From the NCBI GenBank assembly GCA_041666525.1, contig JBAYGT010000001.1:1-64000 (forward strand): a stretch of 64,000 nucleotides of DNA, read 5' to 3'. Of this stretch, positions 23,759-33,293 are shown piece after piece. Both the position numbers and the translations under genes were made by a program. The DNA is from JBAXTZ01 sp041666525. GTDB taxonomy: Bacteria; Bacillota; Negativicutes; JBAXTZ01. The notes under the pieces were generated by a model, which was not told the origin of the DNA, made no database searches, and saw only the letters and a program-made list of their open reading frames with translations. Within the stretch, counting starts at the first letter, position 1. Every line of letters begins with the position of its first letter.

Positions 23759-24650
23759 AATAGAATACCCCTTTCAATACTGCACCGATAATAGCGCCGA
23801 ATATTTTCAATAACGCCGTCGTAGCTTTTATTAAGATTATAGCATCTCCGTCAAATTCAAAACTCTCTTTTTCAAAGTCCGGCTTAAAATCAATTCTAAT
23901 GTGCTTATGCTCACGGATATAGTTTATTGAGTAAACAGACGTGTAAACTATCGCTGCCACCTGCCCAGTATCAAAAGGGTCTTCTGCGCCGAATTTACAC
24001 TTTATTGCAAGTTTTTTGATATTGAAGGCTCGAAAAGCTGTTTTAATTAAATAGCATATCAATTTCTTGATATCAAACAGCAATGCAATTAACAATAACA
24101 CATTTCTACCCGGATTATTGTAAAGTTCTTCTTTAGCAATAGTAACAAATTTGCTGCTTTGCCGCGAAATACTCTGATCTGTTTTCGCCGTATTAATTCT
24201 AGGTTTATCGGAACGTGAACCATCACGTTTCTGTTCAATTTTCATGCTCTGTTGCAACTTAAAAGCAACTTCCGGCGGAGCAAGCCTGCCTCGAAAATCA
24301 TCGACCGGTTTTTCAAAAGTTTTCTCACGGTCAATTGATGTTTTTTTCAGGTTGACTCTGTCAGCTGGAGTAATATGTTCGTTAAGAACTTCTGCTAACT
24401 GTGGTTGTTCTTTTTCAACGACGTCCTTTGCTACCGATTCAATTGTTATTTTGGCATCATCTTCGGTTAAACAACGTTGAAACAATTGCCAATACCGAAA
24501 TAGCTTGGCAACGACGCGCAATGAGTAAACCGATCGTCCATGACTATAATCAGCATAAACGAACAATTCAACATTTATGACCAAAACCACAACAATTACC
24601 AGCAAAATCAATAACGCTAACAAGATGTAACCCAACACGGTCAATAACAT
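23688..24650 (-). CDS. DUF2953-like membrane protein
   Basis: A 320-residue protein. N-terminal TM (about 5-30), then a linker rich in Lys/Glu and a C-terminal region (KLAIKCKFGAEDPFDTGQVAAIVYTSV) typical of DUF2953 proteins, which often precede ytfJ. A 71-base overlap with ytfJ encodes its last residues (GGKIAWRLGPNYF end). Function unknown. Confidence 0.7.
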   Translation of the reverse strand: MLLTVLGYILLALLILLVIVVVLVINVELFVYADYSHGRSVYSLRVVAKLFRYWQLFQRCLTEDDAKITIESVAKDVVEKEQPQLAEVLNEHITPADRVNLKKTSIDREKTFEKPVDDFRGRLAPPEVAFKLQQSMKIEQKRDGSRSDKPRINTAKTDQSISRQSSKFVTIAKEELYNNPGRNVLLLIALLFDIKKLICYLIKTAFRAFNIKKLAIKCKFGAEDPFDTGQVAAIVYTSVYSINYIREHKHIRIDFKPDFEKESFEFDGDAIILIKATTALLKIFGAIIGAVLKGVFYYGGKIAWRLGPNYFRKPKESNIN

Positions 24651-24660
24651 TTTTCGTCCT

Positions 24661-25191
24661 TTATAATAAAGACTGTTGCTGAAAAGTCATCAATTCTAAA
24701 TCATTCAAGCTATTCAAACCAAAACAATATAGAAAAGTCTCTGTCGTTCCATAAAGCATCGGTTTCCCTGGCGCTTCACGGCGGCCGACTTCTTCAATCA
24801 GCTTTTTTTCATGGAGGCCTACTACGATTTTATCACTATTAACTCCGCGGAACGCCTCGATTTCCTGACGCGTTATCGGCTGTTTGAAGGCAACAATTGC
24901 CAACACTTCAAGTGCTGCGTTACTCAATCGGCTTTCACGAACTTCAGTTAATTTAGCAACCAACTGTGAAAACTCCGGTTTGGTACAGAGCTGCACCCCG
25001 CCAGCAACTTTGCGCAACATTATTCCGCGGTTTTCCGTTAAATAATTGCGTTCCATGTCACTCAGCAACTCATTTATTTCATCTGTAGTTAACTCTAAAG
25101 CAGCCTCGAGTTTATCAACCGGAATCGCGCTGCCGGCGACAAATAACAACGCCTCGAGTTCCGCCATTAAACTATTTTTAAACATTCTCAT
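24661..25191 (-). CDS. scpB: Segregation and condensation protein B
   Basis: A 176-residue kleisin-associated protein of the SMC-ScpAB condensin complex. Two winged-helix domains; signature LSNAALEVLAIVAFKQPITRQEIEAFRGVNS split around residues 92-120, and LIEEVGRREAPGKPMLYGTT at 136-155. It overlaps scpA by 14 bases, so expression is coupled. It acts on the nucleoid in chromosome segregation. Confidence 0.95.
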   Translation of the reverse strand: MRMFKNSLMAELEALLFVAGSAIPVDKLEAALELTTDEINELLSDMERNYLTENRGIMLRKVAGGVQLCTKPEFSQLVAKLTEVRESRLSNAALEVLAIVAFKQPITRQEIEAFRGVNSDKIVVGLHEKKLIEEVGRREAPGKPMLYGTTETFLYCFGLNSLNDLELMTFQQQSLL

Positions 25192-25900
25192 TCCTCTTGA
25201 TATGCAACAGTATTTCGCCGCTTAATACATCTTGCGTCACACAAATTCTGTCTACACGGATGAGTTCGAGCATCGCCAGAAAACAAGCAATTATCTCAAC
25301 ACGGCTATGTTTTTGCAATAGTTCGAGAAAATGTACGGCTCGGCCTGCATTCTTGATATAATGAAATATTTCGACAATCTTGCGCTTAACACTAATTTCT
25401 TCACGCTTAATTTCCGCCATTGGTTCAACTTGCTCATATTGAACATTATCAATGATTTTCTGAAAAGCCTCAAGCAATAACGAAAGATTGATTTTATCCG
25501 GAAGCTTTTCTACTTCCACAAAAAGGTCTTCACCGTTGCGTGTGTACACATCCGCCAAATCCCCTTGGCGACCATTCATAACTTCAGCACATTTTTTGAA
25601 CTTCTGATACTCTAAAAGCTTGTCGATTAATTCTTGGCGCGGATCATCTTCTGTCTCAATTGGTACTGAACGCGGCAACAACATTCGCGCCTTTATCTGC
25701 AATAACGTTGCCGCCATAAGCAAAAATTCACTGGCAACTTCGATATTATAGAGTTCCCAAGAATTAATATATTCAAGATATTGGTCAGTAATTTCGGCGA
25801 TTGGAATATCGCATATATCAATTTTTCGTTTTTCCAGCAAATGCATCAATAAATCAAGCGGTCCTTGAAATTTTTCCAGATGGAAAGTGTGTTTGTTCAT
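25178..25900 (-). CDS. scpA: Segregation and condensation protein A
   Basis: A 240-residue kleisin subunit of the SMC-ScpAB complex. The N-terminus FHLEKFQGPLDLLMHLLEKR is the family hallmark, and the C-terminal winged helix binds the SMC head. It is followed by scpB with overlap. Confidence 0.95.
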   Translation of the reverse strand: MNKHTFHLEKFQGPLDLLMHLLEKRKIDICDIPIAEITDQYLEYINSWELYNIEVASEFLLMAATLLQIKARMLLPRSVPIETEDDPRQELIDKLLEYQKFKKCAEVMNGRQGDLADVYTRNGEDLFVEVEKLPDKINLSLLLEAFQKIIDNVQYEQVEPMAEIKREEISVKRKIVEIFHYIKNAGRAVHFLELLQKHSRVEIIACFLAMLELIRVDRICVTQDVLSGEILLHIKRNENV

Positions 25901-25910
25901 AACAGTCCAC

Positions 25911-26531
25911 TCAAAAAAACAAGCCGACTATTGATTGCATTATGCCCGAAATCAAATAAAATAGCGGCATTATTATTTTTCCAATTACACCGAGAAATAT
26001 TAACGCCATTAGTATCCAAAAACCGTAAGGCTCAATGCGCTCATATTGGCGCATGGCTTTGTAAGGCAACAACATCATCACAACTTTTGATCCGTCTAAC
26101 GGCGGAACCGGAATCAAGTTAAACAAAGCAAAGTAAATATTATAAATAAATACATATCGTGTCAGTTGTAAAGCGAAATCGTTATCGGTAAATAAAATCA
26201 GCACCCTAAAAACAATAAGCGCCAAAAAGCCTACCGCCAGATTCACCAACGCTCCGGCAAGCGACACCCAAAATATACCTTTACGAACATTGCGAAAATA
26301 ACGCGGATCAAACATAACTGGTTTTGCCCAGCCGAATTTTGCCAGCACCATAACTATCAATCCCAGCGGATCAATATGAACCAAAGGGTTTAACGATAAT
26401 CGCCCTTGCAGCCGCGGCGTCGGATCACCGAAATATACGGCCACTCGTGCATGTGCGTATTCATGAACTGTTAAGGCAATCAGCAATGCTAATATGACAA
26501 ATATTGTATCTTGGTTAAAAAAATCGAACAT
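25911..26531 (-). CDS. Site-2-protease family (M50) membrane protein
   Basis: A 206-residue membrane protein. The zinc motif HEYAHARVAVYFGDPTP near residue 24 has HExxH, and NLIPVPPLDGSKV near residue 137 supplies the third ligand Asp. About five TMs. These short M50 proteins commonly lie next to scpA in Firmicutes; substrates are not known. It lies 10 bases upstream of scpA. The only promoter-like sign is a TATAAT at 26568-26573 on the minus strand with a weak -35. Confidence 0.88.
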   Translation of the reverse strand: MFDFFNQDTIFVILALLIALTVHEYAHARVAVYFGDPTPRLQGRLSLNPLVHIDPLGLIVMVLAKFGWAKPVMFDPRYFRNVRKGIFWVSLAGALVNLAVGFLALIVFRVLILFTDNDFALQLTRYVFIYNIYFALFNLIPVPPLDGSKVVMMLLPYKAMRQYERIEPYGFWILMALIFLGVIGKIIMPLFYLISGIMQSIVGLFF

Positions 26532-26688
26532 ATTCCCCCGTCAACTTTGAGTTGTTATATTTCCAACATTATAATACATTTAGACTCTGATATTTTCACA
26601 CACGGCATCACTATTTGCAAGCCTTTGGTTGTTATTGAACGATAATTTATGTTATCATGTTGTAAATTATTTTTCGGAGGAGAGATGC

Positions 26689-28146
26689 ATGCGCAAGGAT
26701 AAATTTGCTCTTGAGGGCCTGACTTTTGACGATGTGCTGCTGATACCGGCAGCGTCAAATATAGTTCCACGCGATGTCAAAGTGAGTACTAGGTTGACAA
26801 AAACTATTTCTCTTAATATCCCATTAATGAGTTCAGGAATGGATACAGTGACCGAAGCGCGAATGGCGATTGCCATGGCACGGCAGGGCGGCCTCGGCGT
26901 AATTCACAAGAATATTTCTATTGCCGAACAAGCCAACGAGGTTGATAAAGTTAAACGTTCCGAGCACGGCATCATCGTTGATCCGATTTCTCTCGAACCT
27001 CAACATACCATTCGCGATGCCTACGATTTAATGGAAAAATATCGCATTTCCGGAATACCGATAACTGAAAACGAAAAACTCATCGGTATTGTCACCAACC
27101 GCGATTTATTGTTCGAAACCAATTTAGACAAGCCGTTGACTGAATGTATGACTCCGCTTGAAGCGCTGGTTATCGCACCAGTCAATACATCCCTGGACGA
27201 AGCCAAACATTTGCTTCATAAACATCGTATTGAAAAACTGCCATTAATTGATGAGCACGGTGTACTCAAAGGCTTAATCACGATAAAAGATATTGAAAAA
27301 ACAATTAAATATCCAAACGCTGCCAAAGACCAGCGTGGCCGTTTATTAGCGGCAGCCGCCGTGGGCGTATCGGCTGATCTCACTGAACGGGTAGCGGCAT
27401 TAATAAAAAGCAATGTCGACGTTATCGTAGTTGATTCGGCTCACGGTCATTCTGCCGGCGTTATTGATGCCGTCCGGCAAATCAAAACAAATTATCCTGC
27501 AATTCAGGTTATTGCCGGCAATGTCGCTACTCCCGAAGGAACGAGAGCGCTGATTGAAGCTGGTGCAGATGCGGTTAAAGTTGGCATCGGCCCCGGCTCA
27601 ATATGCACCACCCGCGTTGTTGCAGGCGTCGGCGTTCCCCAAATTACTGCCATTTACAATTGTGCGGCTGTGGCTGATGAATACGATGTCCCGGTAATTG
27701 CTGATGGCGGTGTGAAATATTCCGGCGACATTGTTAAAGCAATCAGCGCTGGTGCAAAAGTGGTAATGCTTGGCAATCTGCTCGCCGGTACCGAAGAAAG
27801 CCCTGGTGAAACAGTGTTGTTTCAAGGTCGAAAATACAAAACTTATCGCGGCATGGGCTCACTGGGAGCAATGGTTCAAGGTTCAAGTGACCGCTATTTC
27901 CAAGAAAAAGCGGAAAAACTGGTTCCAGAAGGCATCGAAGGCCGTGTTCCTTACAAAGGCTTGGTCGCCGATTCGATTTATCAATTAATCGGCGGTTTAC
28001 GCGCCGGTATGGGTTACTGCGGGGTTGCTGATATTGAATCACTGCGTTGCGATTCGCAATTTGTGCGAATAACTGCGGCCGGATTGAAAGAAAGCCATCC
28101 GCACCATGTAACAATCACCAAAGAGGCCCCTAATTACAGCATCTAA
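26689..28146 (+). CDS. guaB: Inosine-5'-monophosphate dehydrogenase
   Basis: A 485-residue enzyme converting IMP to XMP with NAD+, the committed step of GMP synthesis. The (beta/alpha)8 barrel is interrupted by two CBS domains (about 96-205). Catalytic Cys306 lies in GIGPGSICTTRVV, and the flap has YRGMGSLGAM. The start at 26689 has GGAGG 8 bases upstream; an in-frame start at 26629 lacks one. Divergent from the M50 gene, alone on the plus strand, and ends at a strong terminator. Confidence 0.97.
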   Translation: MRKDKFALEGLTFDDVLLIPAASNIVPRDVKVSTRLTKTISLNIPLMSSGMDTVTEARMAIAMARQGGLGVIHKNISIAEQANEVDKVKRSEHGIIVDPISLEPQHTIRDAYDLMEKYRISGIPITENEKLIGIVTNRDLLFETNLDKPLTECMTPLEALVIAPVNTSLDEAKHLLHKHRIEKLPLIDEHGVLKGLITIKDIEKTIKYPNAAKDQRGRLLAAAAVGVSADLTERVAALIKSNVDVIVVDSAHGHSAGVIDAVRQIKTNYPAIQVIAGNVATPEGTRALIEAGADAVKVGIGPGSICTTRVVAGVGVPQITAIYNCAAVADEYDVPVIADGGVKYSGDIVKAISAGAKVVMLGNLLAGTEESPGETVLFQGRKYKTYRGMGSLGAMVQGSSDRYFQEKAEKLVPEGIEGRVPYKGLVADSIYQLIGGLRAGMGYCGVADIESLRCDSQFVRITAAGLKESHPHHVTITKEAPNYSI

Positions 28147-28148
28147 CA

Positions 28149-28193
28149 AAAATGAGTTGGCAGAAACGCAGTGTTTCTGCCAACTCATTTTTT
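28149..28193. terminator. Bidirectional terminator of guaB and rsfS
   Basis: A near-perfect long stem (AAATGAGTTGGCAGAAAC and complement) with a 5-base loop and T-run on the plus strand, A-run on the other. It serves both convergent transcripts. Confidence 0.9.
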
Positions 28194-28539
28194 ATTTAGC
28201 GGATATCCGTTCGATTTTAGCATCATTCCAGAGACCTTCAATGTCATAAAACTGACGGTCATCACTGTGAAACACATGGGCAACGCACGAACCAAAGTCT
28301 AGCAATATCCAACGGCCTTCGCGATAACCTTCAGTTCTTAGCGGAGCGTTGCCGGCCTCGGTCATTTTATCAGCAATATTATCGGCAATCGCTTGTATTT
28401 GCTTCTTGTTAGCAGCGTCACAAATAATGTGAAAATCTACAATCGGTGTTAGTTCCTGCATGTCCATGACAATTATCTCACGCGCTTTTTTTTCATTTGC
28501 TGCTTCAGCAATTACCTGGGCATCTTGAAATGGTTTCAT
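28192..28539 (-). CDS. rsfS: Ribosomal silencing factor RsfS
   Basis: A 115-residue RsfS/YbeB/Iojap protein, which binds L14 on the 50S subunit and blocks subunit joining. Signatures: VDFHIICDAANKKQIQAIAD and RWILLDFGSCVAHVF. Its start overlaps the end of the lcp gene by 4 bases. It ends the rplU-to-rsfS run. Confidence 0.95.
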   Translation of the reverse strand: MKPFQDAQVIAEAANEKKAREIIVMDMQELTPIVDFHIICDAANKKQIQAIADNIADKMTEAGNAPLRTEGYREGRWILLDFGSCVAHVFHSDDRQFYDIEGLWNDAKIERISAK

Positions 28540-29516
28540 TGTTTTTTCCCTTCCGGTTTTATTTCGTAATATGTACTGTTTACAAAAGCTCTAAATTTAC
28601 TCTCGTCAATTGCGAATACATTGTTGTTTTTATCCATACTATATTGACCAGGAACTGTTAATGTAACCGCTGTCTTGGCATCGCTTTTCATCAATGCGTA
28701 AAACGTTGTTGCAAGTTGTGCAAGCGGCATATCAGTAGAAATGTCATTTTCAATAATTTGGCGGAGTTCAAACAGTTTCAGCAGCATTTTTATTGAAAAC
28801 ACGTTTCCCCAAAGCTCGCGTGTTATTCTGGTTTGACGTTTATTTCTCCCGTCCTCGCCTAGTTCATCTTTACAAAAACGCGCATAATCAACCGCCGATT
28901 TGCCGTCAAAATGTTGAAATCCTGGCTTAATATGGATTGAAGTAGCTGTTAGTTTATCATCATAATCATAGCTGCCTTCGACGAAAACATCTATTCCACC
29001 TGCTGCATCAACGATTCGCGCCACCGCCGAATAATCAAAAACTGCATAATCAGTAATTGGGATATCATAATGACTAATCAAAGCATTAGCAACCCCCAGC
29101 GGACCGCCATTGGCAAACAACTGCTGTAACGATATTTTATATTTGTAATTGCCATATAACAACATCGCTTTTACCGGAATTTGTAATACTACCGCTGGAT
29201 AACCGCCTCGCGGCGCAACACTTAACACTGCCAAATAATCCGCGTTAGATTTGTTAGTTGTCTTGTCTAATCCAACAACAAGAATATTCCGATAAGGAAT
29301 AATTCGATATTTGTCATTTATAGCCGGGGCATTTAAGTTACTGTCACGTTCGCAATTGTGTAATAAATTATCAACATGACGATACGAATATATTACTGCA
29401 AGTATCATTGCACCAAAAAGAGCAATAAATAAAACTACAACAAACACCAATCTGGTGACACTTAGCCTTCGCTTTCGGTTAATCGGATGTATTTTATTTT
29501 TTGGCTGCTGTTTCAT
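28536..29516 (-). CDS. LytR-CpsA-Psr family protein
   Basis: A 326-residue membrane-anchored LCP protein, family enzymes attaching polymers to peptidoglycan via undecaprenyl-linked donors. N-terminal TM at about 20-42; LCP domain from about 75 with NILVVGLDK, IPVKAMLLYGNYKYKI, and DGKSAVDYARFCKDELGEDG..R.TR. Situated between yqeK and rsfS, as is common in Firmicutes. The attached polymer is unknown. Confidence 0.85.
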   Translation of the reverse strand: MKQQPKNKIHPINRKRRLSVTRLVFVVVLFIALFGAMILAVIYSYRHVDNLLHNCERDSNLNAPAINDKYRIIPYRNILVVGLDKTTNKSNADYLAVLSVAPRGGYPAVVLQIPVKAMLLYGNYKYKISLQQLFANGGPLGVANALISHYDIPITDYAVFDYSAVARIVDAAGGIDVFVEGSYDYDDKLTATSIHIKPGFQHFDGKSAVDYARFCKDELGEDGRNKRQTRITRELWGNVFSIKMLLKLFELRQIIENDISTDMPLAQLATTFYALMKSDAKTAVTLTVPGQYSMDKNNNVFAIDESKFRAFVNSTYYEIKPEGKKQ

Positions 29517-30099
29517 CTTGCTTGCCTCGCATAATCAACAATTCGTTGCGTGCTGCAATAGTTTTCGGATGTAGCAGCTTTCCGGCTTTTATCACATATT
29601 TGATAGAAATATCAAAAGCTGACGACATCGCGACATCAAGCGCACCTTCGGCCAGTTTTCTTAACCGCTTGACACCATCAAATTTTCTGTCCGGTTCAAT
29701 CATATCTGCCAGATAAATTATTTTCTCCAAAACGGACATTTCAGTATCAGCTATCGTATGATTGCGAATGGCGTTGAGAATGTCATTATCACTGACCGCA
29801 AAAACGTTCTTAGCAATGACCGCTCCATAACTAGCATGCAGCAGCACTGGCTGACGCATTTCAATTTCATCAAGCTGCCGCCCATCTGAATATACTTGAG
29901 TGAGCAGCTCATCATCACTCATTCCTCTGCCACAATCATGTAACAAGCCGGCAATATATGCCGTTTCAGCATCTACGCCGTGAAGTTCGGCAAGCTGTTG
30001 GGCACATTTCGCAACATTAATACTATGTTGGTAACGCTTTATGGTTAGTTTTTCCTGAAGATAATTACTCAAATCTTCAATCGTACAATTTATTATCAT
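29494..30099 (-). CDS. yqeK: YqeK-type HD phosphohydrolase (Ap4A hydrolase)
   Basis: A 201-residue HD-domain protein. Motifs: RYQHSINVAKCA (His), GLLHDCGRGM (HD), HASYGAVIA and IRNHTIADTEMS. YqeK proteins cleave diadenosine tetraphosphate symmetrically to ADP. It follows nadD, as usual. The ATG at 30099 is chosen; a GTG at 30117 in frame is possible. The start overlaps the end of nadD by 23 bases. Confidence 0.9.
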   Translation of the reverse strand: MIINCTIEDLSNYLQEKLTIKRYQHSINVAKCAQQLAELHGVDAETAYIAGLLHDCGRGMSDDELLTQVYSDGRQLDEIEMRQPVLLHASYGAVIAKNVFAVSDNDILNAIRNHTIADTEMSVLEKIIYLADMIEPDRKFDGVKRLRKLAEGALDVAMSSAFDISIKYVIKAGKLLHPKTIAARNELLIMRGKQDETAAKK

Positions 30100-30682
30100 A
30101 AATATATTTTTCCACACTTGTTGGCATAAAGTATTTTATTGATTTTCCCTGTTGCAGACGCTCACGGATATCAGTTGCCGATATTTCGATTAGCGGCGAA
30201 TCAAATATCGTTATTCTGGATCGCGCTAAATCACCATAGACGTCATAAACCGGTTGCAAAGATTTATTGCTTTTGCGCCTGGCAACCAAAAAATTACATC
30301 CGCAAAGCAGTTGCTCCGGATGGCGCCATGTCAACAAATCACAAATTGCATCCATACCAGTAATAAAGTATAATTCCGTGTCTTTCGGATAGTTTTTTTT
30401 CAATTCATTAATGGTATTAATTGTATATGATAAACCCTCTAACCGTCTTTCAATATCTGACACAACAAAACGCTCGTTACCAGCAATTGCTAAAACCGTC
30501 ATGTTATAACGATCTTCAAAAACAGTCAAAGAATCTGCTGTTTTTTGTTTGTGCGGCGGAGAGTAAGCCGGAACGAAAACAACTTTATCTAACTGTGCCG
30601 ATTCACAGGCTCGTTCTGCAACAATTAGATGCCCGTTATGAATCGGGTCAAAAGTGCCGCCAAATATTCCAATTTTTTGCAT
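30077..30682 (-). CDS. nadD: Nicotinate-nucleotide adenylyltransferase
   Basis: A 201-residue enzyme making deamido-NAD from NaMN and ATP. The nucleotidyltransferase motif GGTFDPIHNGHL is at 8-19, and the ISATDIRERLQQGKSI motif is near the C-terminus. Placed between yhbY and yqeK in the standard Firmicute order. Confidence 0.95.
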   Translation of the reverse strand: MQKIGIFGGTFDPIHNGHLIVAERACESAQLDKVVFVPAYSPPHKQKTADSLTVFEDRYNMTVLAIAGNERFVVSDIERRLEGLSYTINTINELKKNYPKDTELYFITGMDAICDLLTWRHPEQLLCGCNFLVARRKSNKSLQPVYDVYGDLARSRITIFDSPLIEISATDIRERLQQGKSIKYFMPTSVEKYIYDNKLYD

Positions 30683-30726
30683 AACAAATTTGCTCCTTGT
30701 GAGCGCATTTTATCAAATCTAAATAA

Positions 30727-31017
30727 CTATGGCAATTCGATCCGTGGCTTTTCTTCATTACGAAGATAAATCAAGCCGTTTCTGCCTATAATTTGCACTA
30801 ATGCGCCGCCAGTCTCGTCAGCCAATTTAGCGATTATCGTTGAAGGCATTTCAGGACAGTTCTGCAACACACGGACTTTTATGAGTTCATGTACAACTAT
30901 TGCAGCAAGTGCGCTCTTTGTTATTGCATCAGTTAATGCTGCTTTACCGACGAAAACTATCGGATCCAAAGTTGCTCCCAACGAACGAAGATATCGTTTT
31001 TGTTTTCCTGTTAACAT
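30727..31017 (-). CDS. yhbY: YhbY family RNA-binding protein (CRM domain)
   Basis: A 96-residue CRM-domain protein that associates with pre-50S ribosomal particles. Motifs: LTGKQKRYLRSLGATLDPIV and VFVGKAALTDAI, then ELIKVRVLQN. The start at 31017 has AGGAG 5 bases upstream and directly follows the obgE stop. Confidence 0.92.
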   Translation of the reverse strand: MLTGKQKRYLRSLGATLDPIVFVGKAALTDAITKSALAAIVVHELIKVRVLQNCPEMPSTIIAKLADETGGALVQIIGRNGLIYLRNEEKPRIELP

Positions 31018-31018
31018 T

Positions 31019-32290
31019 CTAGCTCCTATATTCAAACACCATATCTGAAACTTTTACAGTATCACCGTCTTTTATACCACGTTCAACCAATTTTTCGTCA
31101 ACATCGAAATTCTTCCAGAGTTTTTGAAATCTGTGCAATGCTTCCTCGTTATTAAAATCCGTCATGGCCACCAATCGCACCAATTCCTTACTATGAACAA
31201 CAAAAGATCCGTCAGGCTCACGGGAAACAGTGGCCGGTTCCTTGGCTTTTGCTTCGTATACACGCACTTCTTCTATCGGAACGATTTCTTCACGATACTC
31301 CTCGATTAGCGCGGCCGCACGGTTAATTAGTTTTTTCAGACCTTCGCCAGTTGCTGCGGATATCGGGAACAACTCATAGCCTTTTTCAGAAAAATATTTT
31401 TCCAGGCGTTCATAGTTGGCACGTGCGTCCGGTAAGTCCATTTTATTAGCTGCAACAATTTGTGGCTTGGTAATCAATTTTTCGCTAAACTCACGCAATT
31501 CAGCATTAATAATTTCAAAGTCTTCAATCGGATCACGGCCTTCACTTCCAGATGCATCCAACACGTGGATTAGCACACGGGTTCGTTCAACATGCCGCAA
31601 AAACTCATGCCCGAGCCCCTTGCCTTCATGCGCACCAGCTATCAGTCCAGGAATATCTGCCATAACCAAACTTTTGCCCTCATCTAAACGCACCACGCCC
31701 AAAACCGGAACGGTGGTTGTGAAATGATAAGCAGCAATCTCCGGACGCGCCGAAGAAACACTTGCAATAATGCTTGATTTACCCACACTCGGAAACCCGC
31801 ATAGACCAACATCAGCCAGAAGCTTTAATTCCAAACGCAGATTTTTTGTCTCACCTGGTTCACCAAGTTCTGCAAAGGTTGGCGCTCGGTTTACACTTGA
31901 AACAAACCGGGAATTACCGCGACCACCGCGTCCGCCTTTGACAATTACTGCAGACATCCCCGGCGCGCTCAAATCAGTAATCAATTCGTCGGTATCACCA
32001 TCATACACAACAGTTCCTGCCGGAACTTTTATATATAAAGCTTCGGCCGATTTGCCGGATTTATTTCCGCCGGTACCACGATCTCCGTTTTCGGCAACGA
32101 ATTTACGCTTGTAACGAAAATCAATAAGCGTATTAATATTGGCATCAGCTAACAAAATAACACTGCCGCCTCTGCCGCCATCGCCGCCATCAGGCCCGCC
32201 TTTGGCTATATATTTTTCGCGTCGAAAACTTGACGCGCCGTCACCGCCGATACCTGAGGTAACGGAAATTTTTGATCTATCTATAAACAT
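31019..32290 (-). CDS. obgE: GTPase ObgE/CgtA
   Basis: A 423-residue ribosome-assembly and stress GTPase. The Gly-rich Obg fold (1-158) contains GGPDGGDGGRGGSV. In the G domain, GFPSVGKSS is the P-loop, DIPGL is G3 and AANKMDL is G4. A C-terminal OCT domain is present (about 345-423), as in most Firmicutes. GGAG precedes the ATG. It lies after rpmA, separated by a terminator hairpin. Confidence 0.97.
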   Translation of the reverse strand: MFIDRSKISVTSGIGGDGASSFRREKYIAKGGPDGGDGGRGGSVILLADANINTLIDFRYKRKFVAENGDRGTGGNKSGKSAEALYIKVPAGTVVYDGDTDELITDLSAPGMSAVIVKGGRGGRGNSRFVSSVNRAPTFAELGEPGETKNLRLELKLLADVGLCGFPSVGKSSIIASVSSARPEIAAYHFTTTVPVLGVVRLDEGKSLVMADIPGLIAGAHEGKGLGHEFLRHVERTRVLIHVLDASGSEGRDPIEDFEIINAELREFSEKLITKPQIVAANKMDLPDARANYERLEKYFSEKGYELFPISAATGEGLKKLINRAAALIEEYREEIVPIEEVRVYEAKAKEPATVSREPDGSFVVHSKELVRLVAMTDFNNEEALHRFQKLWKNFDVDEKLVERGIKDGDTVKVSDMVFEYRS

Positions 32291-32318
32291 GGTTTCTCCA
32301 AGTGCATCGTTTTTTAGT

Positions 32319-32353
32319 AAAAAAACTCCTGCGGCTGTGCGCTCGCAGGAGTT
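32319..32353 (-). terminator. Terminator after rpmA
   Basis: Minus strand arms AACTCCTGCG/CGCAGGAGTT with an 8-base-range loop and a T7 tail. It would partly insulate obgE from the rplU transcript. Confidence 0.85.
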
Positions 32354-32357
32354 GTGA

Positions 32358-32651
32358 TTAAGCTTGCTCTACGGGGTAAACGCTGATATGACGCTTTTTG
32401 TGTACGCCACGAACTTCAAAAGTCACACGACCAGAAATTTTGGCAAACAGTGTGTGATCTTTACCAATTCCAACGTTCATACCAGGATGAAACACCGTTC
32501 CACGCTGACGAACAAGAATATTTCCTGCAGGAACAACTTGACCATTTTCACGTTTAATTCCCAGGCGCTTCGAGTTGCTGTCACGACCGTTACGTGAACT
32601 ACCAACGCCTTTTTTATGTGCAAATAACTGCAAATTTAACTGTAAAAACAT
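32358..32651 (-). CDS. rpmA: 50S ribosomal protein bL27 with cleavable N-terminus
   Basis: A 97-residue bL27. The start at 32651 has GGAGG upstream. The N-terminus MFLQLNLQLFAHKKG has the Firmicute extension that the Prp protease removes (after F10 here), exposing the mature AHKKGVGSSRNGRDS end that reaches the peptidyl transferase centre. The prp gene lies just upstream. Confidence 0.96.
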   Translation of the reverse strand: MFLQLNLQLFAHKKGVGSSRNGRDSNSKRLGIKRENGQVVPAGNILVRQRGTVFHPGMNVGIGKDHTLFAKISGRVTFEVRGVHKKRHISVYPVEQA

Positions 32652-32655
32652 TTCG

Positions 32656-32976
32656 TCACCTCCGTTCTTCATAAATACGGACTTTCTTCGGATATTGCTG
32701 TGCGATTTCACTCAGACCAATCAACATCGTTTCGAACAACAGTTGCGTTTGATCATTCGCTGCGTCAGCCAAGAAGAATTCCATTCTCCCGTCCGACATA
32801 TCGCCATCTAATTGAAAATTTAACAATCGTTGAATCGCTGAAGCAATAGTATAGGTCAATATTGATATTGCTGAACAGACAATGTCCTGGCCTGATTCAG
32901 CATATCGGGCATGCCCTACTATTTTGCAACCGTTCACAAGACCATTAGAATCTTTGTAAATACCGACTTTTATCAT
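32656..32976 (-). CDS. prp: Ribosomal-processing cysteine protease Prp
   Basis: A 106-residue Prp (YsxB) cysteine protease that removes the bL27 N-terminal extension. The catalytic pair His22 (GHARYAESGQDIVCSA) and Cys34 is at exactly the positions known in Staphylococcus. It lies between rplU and rpmA, with a 4-base gap to the rpmA start, the invariant arrangement. Confidence 0.95.
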   Translation of the reverse strand: MIKVGIYKDSNGLVNGCKIVGHARYAESGQDIVCSAISILTYTIASAIQRLLNFQLDGDMSDGRMEFFLADAANDQTQLLFETMLIGLSEIAQQYPKKVRIYEERR

Positions 32977-32979
32977 TGA

Positions 32980-33291
32980 CTAAGCTTCAATTTTTTCAAT
33001 CAATAATTTAGTATATGACTGACGATGACCTTGACGCTTACGATAATTAGATTTCGCTTTATACTTAAAAATGCGAATCTTTTTACCACGACCTTGCATA
33101 ATGACTTTTGCTGTAATCTTGGCACCTTGAATATATGGTTTACCCAATACCAATTCACCATCATTTACAACTGAGATAACGCTTTCCAATACCACCGCGT
33201 CACCTTCTTCAGCAATAAGTTTTTCAACCTTTAACACGTCGCCTTCAGCTACGCGATATTGCTTTCCACCTGTTTCCACTACTGCATACAT
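32980..33291 (-). CDS. rplU: 50S ribosomal protein bL21
   Basis: A 103-residue bL21, starting MYAVVETGGKQYRVAEGD and ending in the RKRQGHRQSYTKLLIEKI region. First gene of the operon; GGAGG upstream of the ATG. Preceded by a leader with hairpins and a strong promoter. Confidence 0.97.
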   Translation of the reverse strand: MYAVVETGGKQYRVAEGDVLKVEKLIAEEGDAVVLESVISVVNDGELVLGKPYIQGAKITAKVIMQGRGKKIRIFKYKAKSNYRKRQGHRQSYTKLLIEKIEA

Positions 33292-33293
33292 AG

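Noticed and set aside
29501..29716. Plus-strand short frames opposite yqeK, obgE and scpA
   Set aside because: They mirror strongly supported genes, have no ribosome sites and no domain patterns.
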